A stretch of 13,206 bases of DNA from the NCBI GenBank assembly GCA_964636675.1, contig CAZWUO010000089.1:1-13206 (forward strand). Direction: 5' to 3'. Made by a program: the position numbers and the translations under genes. The DNA comes from JALUUH01 sp964636675. GTDB taxonomy: Bacteria > Pseudomonadota > Gammaproteobacteria > S012-40. Shown here piece by piece: positions 1 through 6,329 of this stretch; position 1 is the first letter of the stretch, and every line of letters starts with the position of its first letter. The notes under the pieces are model-generated. The model was given only the letters and a program-made list of their open reading frames with translations. It was not told the origin of the DNA and did not search any database.

Positions 1-213
1 ATGAGGCATCGTTAAGCGGCTGATTAAAAAACGAATGAGCTTGTTTGTCGAGTTCACTCAGAGGATGAGGGCGCTACGCCATGAATAGCACACTTATAAG
101 CGCACTCGACAACTGCTCCATGCGTCGCCTAAGAGCGCCTGCTTTTGGTGTTCTGCCTCCTGCCTCCTGCATCCATGCAGTCGTCTGCATACCGTCCAAC
201 GGCAGATTCTAGG
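1..213. other. Non-coding tail downstream of the DUF350 gene, with inverted repeats and a heptamer repeat
   Basis: I see no credible gene here. The region lies 3' of the DUF350 gene on the minus strand. An inverted repeat pairs TTGTCGAGT at 45-53 with ACTCGACAA at 104-112, and extends inward imperfectly to 14 bp (12 of 14 matching). Between the arms is a small hairpin, GGCG-CTA-CGCC, at 70-80. Further on, 154-174 is three 7-base units, TGCCTCC, TGCCTCC and TGCATCC, followed by a short palindrome CTGCAT-CC-ATGCAG at 167-180. The paired arms could fold in the operon transcript, but no U-rich tract follows, so I do not call an intrinsic terminator. Confidence 0.5.
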
Positions 214-1125
214 TTAAACAGTAGGTGTACCTAATAAAGCAGCAAGTACGACACCCATGGCAATATAAATAACCGCTTCGATCATCGCGACGCCAATATT
301 ATCTTGCTCATCCACTTCCTCTTTAACATCAACATTAGGCAACACCACGTGACGCGCTGCGATGGCAAGTAATGATACGAGAACCGTCATGCCTAGTGCC
401 GCTACAAACCACCCGCCAAGGCCGGGTAACACGTAATATTCCTCGTATTCGATAATCCCTGAAGCGGCCATAATAGCCAAAGCAACACCTATTTTATGTC
501 CTAGATAGCGAATAGCAAGGGCTTGTTTTCCTTCTTGGAACGCGGCTTGTAGCGAAGCACCATTATGCCGTCTTGCATAAACTTGACTGCGGTAAATTGT
601 CACCAAAATGAGTAATAATTGAGAGATAAAAAACCCAGCGATCACAATGAATAATCCCAGAAATGATTCAGTATCTACCCATAACATGACTGCTTTTACC
701 ACAATCGCGGTAGCCACCATATTCGCCGCATCAATGATGCCTACCGCGATATTACCTTTATGTATTTCATCCTTTATTGAAATCCGTTTGAGTACGAATT
801 TATCAAATATTTTTCTGGTCGCAATCATCAGAAAAATACCAACCACACCATAAGACAACACAATAAAAAACTCGTAAAAAATAGAATGACTCGGACTTCC
901 CGATACAACACCTGTCATCATTATCGCTAACGCCAACAACGCTCCAGCACTCGAAATACCAAACGCATAATTATCTTTATTAGTGAGTTCTTTTATAAAA
1001 TCAACATCTGCGACAATGCCGCGGTATTTTCTAAGCAATAATAGAGAAATCGCAACGGCTATAATATCAACCACCACGATGTAATATTCGTAGCGATCCG
1101 CGTTATCTAATTCAAAAATTTCCAT
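214..1125 (-). CDS. Double DUF350 polytopic membrane protein (YjfL-related, two-domain)
   Basis: This 303-residue inner-membrane protein has about eight hydrophobic segments, near residues 16-31, 53-74, 84-105, 126-148, 156-178, 205-225, 235-258 and 276-298. They fall into two groups of four. Each group ends in an acidic or charged loop followed by a G(V)xxxxxxA-type helix (KDEIHKGNIAVGIIDAANM and EEVDEQDNIGVAMIEAV), the pattern of DUF350. E. coli YjfL is about 132 residues with one such domain, so this looks like a tandem duplication. The biochemical function of DUF350 is not established. The ATG at 1125 has a GGAG Shine-Dalgarno six bases upstream. It is the last visible gene of the PspA operon, 20 bases after the lipoprotein gene. 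A role in membrane-stress or ion homeostasis with the PspA-like protein and the channel is inferred from context only. Confidence 0.85.
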   Translation of the reverse strand: MEIFELDNADRYEYYIVVVDIIAVAISLLLLRKYRGIVADVDFIKELTNKDNYAFGISSAGALLALAIMMTGVVSGSPSHSIFYEFFIVLSYGVVGIFLMIATRKIFDKFVLKRISIKDEIHKGNIAVGIIDAANMVATAIVVKAVMLWVDTESFLGLFIVIAGFFISQLLLILVTIYRSQVYARRHNGASLQAAFQEGKQALAIRYLGHKIGVALAIMAASGIIEYEEYYVLPGLGGWFVAALGMTVLVSLLAIAARHVVLPNVDVKEEVDEQDNIGVAMIEAVIYIAMGVVLAALLGTPTV

Positions 1126-1145
1126 TAATATCTCCGTCGAATGCG

Positions 1146-2114
1146 CTATTTACCACCACGAAACCCACCTGAATAGGAACTGCTCTTGCGTAAATTCCCG
1201 GAATAATTACTCGATGACATCCGGCTACTAGATGAAGCAGTGCGAGGTTTTGCTTTAGCGACACCACCGCCCCTAGAAAAGCTGCTGGTTTTTCTACCAC
1301 TTGTCGATTTGTATTTGGAAGATTTGCGGTAGGTGGATTGTTTATCACGCTTATACCCATAATCATAACGATCAACGATGCGATCTTGGTAGTTACTATA
1401 GGGTCGATTTCGGTTCCAATCATTATAACCAATTCGGCCACCGCCCATGAGATTGGAAAACATGGCATACATACCATACCACTGCCAAAAGCTGGTGCCT
1501 CCAGAACCTTGCCAACTCCCGTAAGTCGGATTACCCACGAGTTGTTCCCCCGTACCATAACTCTTTGCCGCATTATATTCCGCTTCACGTTCTTTCGACA
1601 TGACCGCGATACGCGGTAATTTTTTTTCGGATAAATCGGCTAATACATTCAGTGGATCCACTAAGGAATCATTAAAAAAATCATAACTGCTGGCTTTAAT
1701 CAGTGAATCAACTTCCGGTATCAACTTTTCAGCATCTTTGCTTGAACTTTTTATTTTGTTATAGCGCTCTGTAAGATCAGAATATAAACGTCCCGTTGTG
1801 GTGGCTTCTTTACCCAGTATATTGATGGCGGCCGACATATCAGGCCGTATTTCACGCATGCGACTCACATAGGATTTAAGTATTTCTGCATTCAACATCG
1901 AACCATTACTTAAATCGGTCTCACGCGAGTCCAATTGGGATTTGGCGGTTTCCAACTGTTGTTTTAAGATGGCGTCATAATTTGGACCACATGCTGACAA
2001 CAACACGATTGTTAGCAACAAGAGTAAAATTCGACGCAAGCGAGAAATATCAATTAGACGCGGACTCAATGTAGTATAATCCCTCGTTAAAAATGGTTTT
2101 ATGGCCTGAAACAT
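1146..2114 (-). CDS. Putative lipoprotein with Ser/Gly/Arg/Tyr-rich tail, PspA-operon associated
   Basis: I do not recognise the family. The 322-residue product has a lipobox LSAC at residues 39-42, after a hydrophobic run at 29-38 preceded by Arg residues. This predicts a lipoprotein cleaved before Cys42. The N-region is unusually long (about 28 residues), yet the ATG at 2114 has an AGGAA Shine-Dalgarno, which supports this start; a TTG at residue 16 or 26 would give a more typical signal peptide. Residues 43-170 are mostly helical and charged, followed by an aromatic patch (FWQWYGMYAMF). From about residue 235 the sequence becomes a low-complexity basic tail rich in S, G, R, K and Y, ending SGGFRGGK. 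E. coli yjf operons carry a different small protein with a GGF-type tail (YjfM, DUF1190). Functional equivalence is a guess from position and tail style. Confidence 0.7.
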   Translation of the reverse strand: MFQAIKPFLTRDYTTLSPRLIDISRLRRILLLLLTIVLLSACGPNYDAILKQQLETAKSQLDSRETDLSNGSMLNAEILKSYVSRMREIRPDMSAAINILGKEATTTGRLYSDLTERYNKIKSSSKDAEKLIPEVDSLIKASSYDFFNDSLVDPLNVLADLSEKKLPRIAVMSKEREAEYNAAKSYGTGEQLVGNPTYGSWQGSGGTSFWQWYGMYAMFSNLMGGGRIGYNDWNRNRPYSNYQDRIVDRYDYGYKRDKQSTYRKSSKYKSTSGRKTSSFSRGGGVAKAKPRTASSSSRMSSSNYSGNLRKSSSYSGGFRGGK

Positions 2115-2160
2115 TTATTCCTGCCTCTCATGGCAACGAGCTTACGCTACTTTTTACCAC

Positions 2161-2187
2161 GTATTTGCCCCAAAGTGCAGCAAATAC
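2161..2187 (-). other. Intercistronic stem-loop between channel and lipoprotein genes
   Basis: GTATTTGC at 2161-2168 is perfectly complementary to GCAAATAC at 2180-2187, with an 11-base loop. The hairpin begins directly after the channel gene stop codon (2189-2191). No U-run follows on the minus strand, so an RNA processing or stability element is more likely than a terminator. Confidence 0.45.
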
Positions 2188-2188
2188 T

Positions 2189-3283
2189 TTAAACACCAAT
2201 TGCCTCAGATATTTGTTGTAGACTGGGTGGGCGCTCTGCGCGGACTAATAATAACAAAGCCTTGGCTGAAACATTCTCTTCAGGTGGCGCATTAGTTATC
2301 AGTGTGCCATCGTTTTGAATAAAAGCAAGCGGAGTCCCGAAACCGGCTTTGACTAATGAAGTCACTACGTTTAACCAGGAGATGCTTTCCATGGTCACAT
2401 CGTAACGGCGTAAGTGATCGCCATCGTGGGTAAACAGATTCTCCAGTAATACCTCAGAACCTGGCGCTACCAACGCGCGAATAAGAAGCTCGGGATAGGC
2501 ACGAATAGGACGCACCACGATTTGTGCACCTACTTTTTGAAAACGCACACGATTTCTATCATTCAAACACTCCGCAATAACCGGTATGTCACATACACCA
2601 TACTCATTTAAACGATAAAGCGTATCAAAGGTGGCCGCATCTGATTTTTCATCGTATTCATCCCGCGCAAGCACCATAACCGCCCCGGCTTGCTTGATAT
2701 TTACCCCGGTATAGCTCGCTTCGTTAGCAGGATCTCCGTGATAATGCACAACGCCCAATTCCCGTAACTCAGGCGGTAAGCCATTAGGATACTTTTTAGT
2801 CATTATTTGAATAGGAACATCACGATATTTTTCATGCGCGCGTATTTGGCTGATTAAACGCGTAAAATACTCGGTACCATTTTTATTCGGTGTATTGATA
2901 ATCACAATATGCTGCATTAGTTCCCACTCCCATAAACCCTTTAGCTGTCGATCTCGACGCACCGATCGACTATCAAAATATTCGGCGCCCAGGTTAGCCA
3001 ATACAAATATGCCACCAAAATAAAGAAACACAACCGTCGCCGCTCTGCCAACTAGAGTTTGCGCGGTAATATCACCAAAGCCAACGGTAGTAACCGCAGT
3101 AAGAGAATACCAAATGGAATCACCCATTGATAAATTCTCAAATTGGGTCATCACCAATACGTGAGCGGTAATGAAAAAACTAAATAACAACAATGATCGT
3201 TTTAATGATTGGGAGATATCCCATTGTTGCAAATATATTGCTTTTTTATGATGTCTTTTTTGAAACAGAAAATGGGATAACAT
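2189..3283 (-). CDS. Two-TM potassium-channel protein with degenerate RCK/TrkA-N cytoplasmic domain
   Basis: The 364-residue protein has TM1 near residues 30-47, a pore loop with selectivity filter TTVGFGD at 65-71, and TM2 near 79-98. This is the minimal K+ channel fold; the Phe replaces the usual Tyr and is found in some bacterial K+ channels. From about residue 124 a Rossmann-like cytoplasmic region follows (HIVIINTPNKNG, then AGAVMVLARDEYDEKSDAATF and PVIAECLNDRNRVRF), typical of RCK/TrkA-N domains. The expected GxGxxG nucleotide loop is replaced by NTPNKNG, so ligand binding is probably altered. The ATG at 3283 lies immediately next to a small inserted element and has no Shine-Dalgarno. 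Before that insertion its start would have overlapped the stop codon of the gene upstream. The operon context links it to a PspA-type membrane system, plausibly controlling K+ flux or membrane potential under stress (inference). Confidence 0.85.
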   Translation of the reverse strand: MLSHFLFQKRHHKKAIYLQQWDISQSLKRSLLLFSFFITAHVLVMTQFENLSMGDSIWYSLTAVTTVGFGDITAQTLVGRAATVVFLYFGGIFVLANLGAEYFDSRSVRRDRQLKGLWEWELMQHIVIINTPNKNGTEYFTRLISQIRAHEKYRDVPIQIMTKKYPNGLPPELRELGVVHYHGDPANEASYTGVNIKQAGAVMVLARDEYDEKSDAATFDTLYRLNEYGVCDIPVIAECLNDRNRVRFQKVGAQIVVRPIRAYPELLIRALVAPGSEVLLENLFTHDGDHLRRYDVTMESISWLNVVTSLVKAGFGTPLAFIQNDGTLITNAPPEENVSAKALLLLVRAERPPSLQQISEAIGV

Positions 3284-3390
3284 TAGGGCGTGTTATGAAC
3301 GTGCTGTGGAACCAGGCACCAGAAGTAGGTGCTCCTAGGTGGCACTGCATGGCATTTTTTCAAACTCATATTAATTGACGACATGCCCTA
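3284..3390. mobile_element. 103-bp MITE-like element with terminal inverted repeats and TA flanks
   Basis: The element runs from 3286 to 3388 and is flanked by TA on both sides (3284-3285 and 3389-3390). Its ends are inverted repeats: GGGCGTGTTATGAA reading in from the left and GGGCATGTCGTCAA reading in from the right, 10 of 14 identical. It encodes no transposase. On the minus strand, deleting the element and one TA joins the upstream gene to the channel gene as CCT-TAA-TG, so the stop codon TAA and the start ATG overlap as TAATG and both frames stay intact. That reconstruction strongly suggests a real insertion. TA target duplication is typical of IS630/Tc1/mariner elements and of some IS5-family subgroups; the parent family is not settled here. 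Confidence 0.7.
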
Positions 3391-3726
3391 AGGCACATTT
3401 GTCTCTGCATAATCACGTAACTCTTCATATACAAGTTGTTTCACCAAGGATTTATTGACCCGTTTCAAAGCATATTTTTTTGCCAATAATTCATAATCAT
3501 CCTCGCTCAAGCTAACCGTCAAGCGTTTACGTTTAATCGCTTTATTAACATTGAGGCCGATGATTTCACGAATCACATCGGATGCACTCATGCCGCGCTC
3601 ATAAGCCGTTTTTCTAATACAGTTATCCATGCACTCGTTGGCATCAAATGCAACCTGGGTAGCACGCATGCTCTTGCGTTCTTTAGGCCATTTTTCGCTG
3701 AGGCTATTTTTTTTGTTTTCAGCCAT
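3388..3726 (-). CDS. Small basic protein, likely tandem ribbon-helix-helix DNA-binding
   Basis: The product is 112 residues from the ATG at 3726. A TTG seven codons upstream is possible but has no support. After a basic N-terminus there are two units that each look like a strand followed by two helices. The first is MRATQVAFD, an ECMDNCIRKTAYERG helix and a SASDVIREIIGL helix (residues 20-58). The second is KRLTVSLSED, a DYELLAKKYAL helix and a KSLVKQLVYEELRDY helix (68-106). This is the layout of ribbon-helix-helix repressors, in which the basic beta strand enters the DNA major groove. I do not recognise a named family. The start overlaps the DUF2491 stop by 8 bases, which implies translational coupling. 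The present TAG stop borrows one base from the adjacent inserted element. The gene is not part of the E. coli yjf operon and could be its local regulator (inference). Confidence 0.65.
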   Translation of the reverse strand: MAENKKNSLSEKWPKERKSMRATQVAFDANECMDNCIRKTAYERGMSASDVIREIIGLNVNKAIKRKRLTVSLSEDDYELLAKKYALKRVNKSLVKQLVYEELRDYAETNVP

Positions 3727-4378
3727 TCGCGGGCCACATTTCTTCAATCAGTTGAGTATCTGTCACCAAGGTGATACTCACATCGGTATCATCATCCCAT
3801 ACTTCGATTTCAACTTCATGTTTTTCATCGGCGCTCACCACACTGTAATAATCGAGCTCTTCCCCTTCAGCAAAATCTGGAATTCCCGTTAGGCGGAAAT
3901 CCCCTTTGTGGAAATAGCCGCGCTCAGAAAAGCTTTCGCGATGATAAGTCGCCGCAAGAAAACCTTGCAAATGTTGCAATTGATCCGGTAATTCCGCTTC
4001 AGTACAGCGTAAATTCAACGAAACAACACCCTGTTCGTTATCTAGAATTTCACTAAACTCAGCAAGATCAAACAGCATTTCCACGGCACTACGATTAATT
4101 TTTTGGGATAAACAAAGCGACTCTACCCCATCATCGCTCTCATAGGATAGAAAAACAAGGGTGCCATCAGCTGCTTTTAAAATCAGCTCAGCCTTGATGC
4201 CATCTTCAAAATCATAGGTATTCACCTCAGAAACTTCAAAGGGTTTCGCGCATAAAGCAGGCGGAGCATATAGTTTAAAGGAAACAATATCCCCTATCGC
4301 GAGATCTTTAGGCGACTCAAGCTTGCGCGGCCCCTCTTTTTTATCACCCGAACCTAGCCATTTATTAAAAAAGCTCAC
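3719..4378 (-). CDS. yjfK: DUF2491 family protein, YjfK-like
   Basis: The 219-residue product matches the length and layout of E. coli YjfK (DUF2491): an N-terminal MSFFNKWLG amphipathic start, an early IGDIVSFKLYAP motif, an ELILKAADGTLVFLSYESDDG beta-rich core and an acidic C-terminus. It is predicted soluble and mostly beta. Its molecular function is unknown; the family co-occurs with PspA/IM30-type proteins, which suggests a partner role at the membrane. The start is GTG at 4378, supported by AAGGAG six bases upstream. It lies 24 bases after the PspA-like gene, and its stop overlaps the next gene's start. Identification rests on sequence resemblance and on the DUF2170-PspA-DUF2491 gene order. 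Confidence 0.85.
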   Translation of the reverse strand: MSFFNKWLGSGDKKEGPRKLESPKDLAIGDIVSFKLYAPPALCAKPFEVSEVNTYDFEDGIKAELILKAADGTLVFLSYESDDGVESLCLSQKINRSAVEMLFDLAEFSEILDNEQGVVSLNLRCTEAELPDQLQHLQGFLAATYHRESFSERGYFHKGDFRLTGIPDFAEGEELDYYSVVSADEKHEVEIEVWDDDTDVSITLVTDTQLIEEMWPANG

Positions 4379-4402
4379 TATATGCTCCTTAGAATTATTC
4401 GA

Positions 4403-5095
4403 CTACTTGCCTGCTTTTGCTCTGAGCTTACTTAATACATCTGAAGCGGCAGAATTGGTCTCACCAATGCCTGCAGCTTTTAACTTTGCATCGAGAGAGG
4501 AATTACCCATGTCATCATTCAACTCGTCTTGTGCCTTCATTTGGTCTGCACGGGCTTGTTGTTTTGCTTTAATACGCTCTAACGAACCACGCGCATTCAC
4601 CATTTTTGACAAACCCCCACTGTAATCATTACTGATTGATTGCGTAGCACGTTGCACATTTTCTGTGGTTTTAATCATGGCTAGTTCACGCTCATGGGAA
4701 CGAATTTTTTCTTCGGCTTTGCGAATCATTGCTTTCAGTTGATCGATCTGGGTCGCAAACGTTGTTCGCGCATTTGTCTGAATGCTTAACTCATGTTCCA
4801 GACCCGCAATTTTTTCCGATACTTCGATAGCGAGTGCTTCATTGCCTTTGTTTAATGCAGCTAAGGCATGCTCTTCATATTTTTTGCTTTCATCAGACAG
4901 CTGGGTAATTTGACGATCACATTTCATTTTTTCAGCCATTACCTTGGTGAGATTTTGCTTGGCTTTGCCGATTTGGGCTTTGGCTTCATGTATTTCTTGT
5001 TCAAAAATGCGAATACCATTGGCATCGACGATGGCTTCACCTGCTTCACGTGCACCACCTTTTACAGCGGTAATAATTTTTCCAAATATACTCAT
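4403..5095 (-). CDS. yjfJ: PspA/IM30 family coiled-coil protein, YjfJ-like
   Basis: The 230-residue product is almost wholly helical coiled coil from about residue 25 to 180 (ARxFEQxIxxAKxxIxKAKxxL-type start, repeated E/K/Q heptads). It has an amphipathic N-terminal segment (MSIFGKIITAVKGG) that would lie on the membrane. The C-terminal signature SLDAKLKAAGIGETNSAASDVLSKLRAKAG closely resembles that of E. coli YjfJ. PspA/IM30/Vipp1 proteins belong to the ESCRT-III-like superfamily; they polymerise on damaged or stored-curvature-stressed inner membrane and limit proton leakage. No PspF activator or PspB/C partner is in the window, so this is a paralogous system and not the classical psp operon. 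The ATG at 5095 has a GGAG Shine-Dalgarno about ten bases upstream. The gene sits 47 bases after the DUF2170 gene. Confidence 0.92.
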   Translation of the reverse strand: MSIFGKIITAVKGGAREAGEAIVDANGIRIFEQEIHEAKAQIGKAKQNLTKVMAEKMKCDRQITQLSDESKKYEEHALAALNKGNEALAIEVSEKIAGLEHELSIQTNARTTFATQIDQLKAMIRKAEEKIRSHERELAMIKTTENVQRATQSISNDYSGGLSKMVNARGSLERIKAKQQARADQMKAQDELNDDMGNSSLDAKLKAAGIGETNSAASDVLSKLRAKAGK

Positions 5096-5142
5096 GTCTT
5101 TAGTTCTCCGAAATTCTGTATTTTTTTTAGCTAACCGAGGGT

Positions 5143-5562
5143 TTAAGCCAAAAACTCATCCAATGCTTCAATCGCATCAAGCGAGTTATCGCTCAAATAA
5201 GCCAGCTCTAACGCAATATCTTCCGCCGAGGACGTCAGCGATAGCGCGCCGAAAATGGCATACCTGTCATTAATTTTGGCAAACGATGAGAGCGGCATAG
5301 GCACATTGACTTCCAACATGGTTTGCATCATTTCACAACGTTTGTCGGGGTTAATCTCACTTTCTGATGCGATATAACAAATACACAATAACTGGGTATC
5401 GGTGATCGTAATATATAACGGTATTTCTTCTCTGCCTTCGACCAATACTTCAGCAACCGGGGTCTCACCACCGAGTACTCTTGATGAAAAAGAGATACCG
5501 TGCGCACCTTCTAGATCAAGCTCGTTCAGTTTTTGCAAAATCGTATCTAATTGTACGGTCAT
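5143..5562 (-). CDS. yjfI: DUF2170 family protein, YjfI-like, first gene of the PspA operon
   Basis: This 139-residue soluble protein starts at the ATG at 5562, which is preceded by GGGAG at ideal spacing. A longer reading from 5610 would begin inside the operator and lies upstream of the predicted transcript start, so I reject it. Features seen are an N-terminal helix (LDTILQKLNELDLEGAHG), a beta-rich middle and the C-terminal motif YAIFGALSLTSSAEDIALELAYLSDNSLDAIEAL, all consistent with DUF2170. The fold resembles chaperone-like or heterodimer-forming domains, but no activity is established. E. coli yjfI occupies the same first position ahead of yjfJ and yjfK. A partner or regulatory role for the PspA-like protein is inferred. 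Confidence 0.85.
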   Translation of the reverse strand: MTVQLDTILQKLNELDLEGAHGISFSSRVLGGETPVAEVLVEGREEIPLYITITDTQLLCICYIASESEINPDKRCEMMQTMLEVNVPMPLSSFAKINDRYAIFGALSLTSSAEDIALELAYLSDNSLDAIEALDEFLA

Positions 5563-5592
5563 TAAGTACTCCCTTGTTTGTAGATAGTCGAT

Positions 5593-5620
5593 ATAATAGA
5601 CGAAAGACATAATATGTCAA
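5593..5620 (-). promoter_or_regulatory. Sigma70-type promoter of the yjfI-PspA operon
   Basis: On the minus strand a perfect -35 box TTGACA (5620-5615) is followed after 16 bases by TATTAT (5598-5593). Transcription would start near 5586, giving a leader of about 24 bases before the ATG at 5562 with its GGGAG ribosome binding site. The -35 box lies inside the double-palindrome operator, so binding there should repress. Confidence 0.75.
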
Positions 5621-5645
5621 TAACTATTTGACATATTATGTCTTT
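5603..5645. promoter_or_regulatory. Double palindromic operator upstream of the PspA operon
   Basis: Two 18-base arms form a perfect inverted repeat: AAAGACATAATATGTCAA at 5603-5620 and its exact complement at 5628-5645, with a 7-base spacer. Each arm itself contains a 13-bp palindrome of form GACATA-N-TATGTC, with centres at 5612 and 5636, 24 bases apart. The downstream arm covers the -35 box. The repeat lies upstream of the transcript start, so it is a DNA site and not an RNA hairpin. The small dyads and close spacing suit a dimeric repressor binding cooperatively, possibly the RHH-like protein of the same operon (inference). Confidence 0.75.
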
Positions 5646-5769
5646 AATTTTTTATTCCCTTTCGTTCTCTCGCTTAACCGTGTTTCTTACTTCTGCGTTT
5701 GAGGCCTAGCTATTAAATATAAATATTAATTATTTCATAAGCTTATCGATTTACCCGCCATTGCAAACA
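5646..5769. other. AT-rich intergenic region with no visible gene
   Basis: This stretch separates the VanZ-like gene end from the PspA-operon operator. It is AT-rich, includes the palindrome ATAAGCTTAT near 5738, and holds no credible reading frame or clear intrinsic terminator. Confidence 0.4.
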
Positions 5770-6165
5770 TCAAGCAACTCTCATCATTTGAGACTCAAGT
5801 TTGTCTATTAAATCCACCAGCGATGTATTTTTTAATGGCCAAGCCAGTATTACCCCGAAGGAATTCGCCAGCATGTCATAGATATCAAAAGTGCGATAAC
5901 CACTTAAGCCCTGTAGTATTTCGATCATTATACCGACGCTTATTAACATCAAGACCATGAATATTTCGGCTTGCACTTTAATAATTTGCAAGAACCAAAA
6001 CATAAGCAAAAAATAGCTCAAGCTATGAACTATTTTATCACCAAAACGAATAGAAGATAAATCCGGCGGCCGCGGGTATAAAGAGACTGCGATGACTATC
6101 AGCACCCAGAGCAAACCCAAGGCAAACCAGGTTTTTATATATTTAAGATTTTTTAGATGCTTCAT
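5770..6165 (-). CDS. VanZ-like family membrane protein
   Basis: The 131-residue product from the ATG at 6165 has three to four hydrophobic helices and the VanZ-like signatures DKIVHSLSYFLL in the second helix and EILQGLSGYRTFDIYDMLANSFGVILAW near the end (conserved E/Q/R/D/D/N/G positions). A longer frame from a TTG at 6231 exists but adds a non-membrane leader with no motif, so the ATG is preferred, although neither has a strong Shine-Dalgarno. VanZ itself confers low-level teicoplanin resistance, but most VanZ-like proteins have unknown function and are often linked to cell-surface or sortase systems. It appears to be a single-gene unit, separated from its neighbours on both sides. Confidence 0.8.
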   Translation of the reverse strand: MKHLKNLKYIKTWFALGLLWVLIVIAVSLYPRPPDLSSIRFGDKIVHSLSYFLLMFWFLQIIKVQAEIFMVLMLISVGIMIEILQGLSGYRTFDIYDMLANSFGVILAWPLKNTSLVDLIDKLESQMMRVA

Positions 6166-6302
6166 ACTGATAAAATAATCAAGCCATAGCAGAAATTCAG
6201 GCGACAGGAAATGTCTTTGCCACGTTTTCAAATGTGCCGGAAATGACGCAAGCCTTTCCCATGCCCCCTTACTTAACGGGGAACTGAGAGAGGTTTAGAG
6301 AG

Positions 6303-6329
6303 TTTGTACCCAAGCCATCATAGACCCTA
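6303..6329 (+). repeat. 27-bp dispersed repeat, copy 1
   Basis: The unit reads TTTGTACCCAAGC, then CATCATAGACCCTA. It is 24 of 27 identical to 11297-11323 in the same orientation. Its last three bases are also the stop codon of the minus-strand Uma2 gene. In the second copy the repeat lies 40 bases upstream of an intact Uma2 start codon. Confidence 0.7.

Noticed and set aside
1112..1588. A 158-codon open frame on the minus strand overlapping the lipoprotein gene
   Set aside because: It lies in another frame of the Gly/Ser/Arg-rich tail region, has no ribosome binding site or recognisable motif, and runs into the DUF350 start.
5563..5610. N-terminal extension of the YjfI-like protein from the ATG at 5610
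   Set aside because: It begins inside the operator, upstream of the predicted -10 box, while the ATG at 5562 has a good ribosome binding site.
5628..5660. Divergent plus-strand promoter from the symmetric TTGACA at 5628
   Set aside because: The -35 copy results from the palindrome; no good -10 box and no plus-strand gene follow.
6250..6290. Possible intrinsic terminator with CCCC and GGGG arms between the VanZ-like and Uma2 genes
   Set aside because: The stem is only about four pairs and no U-tract follows on either strand.
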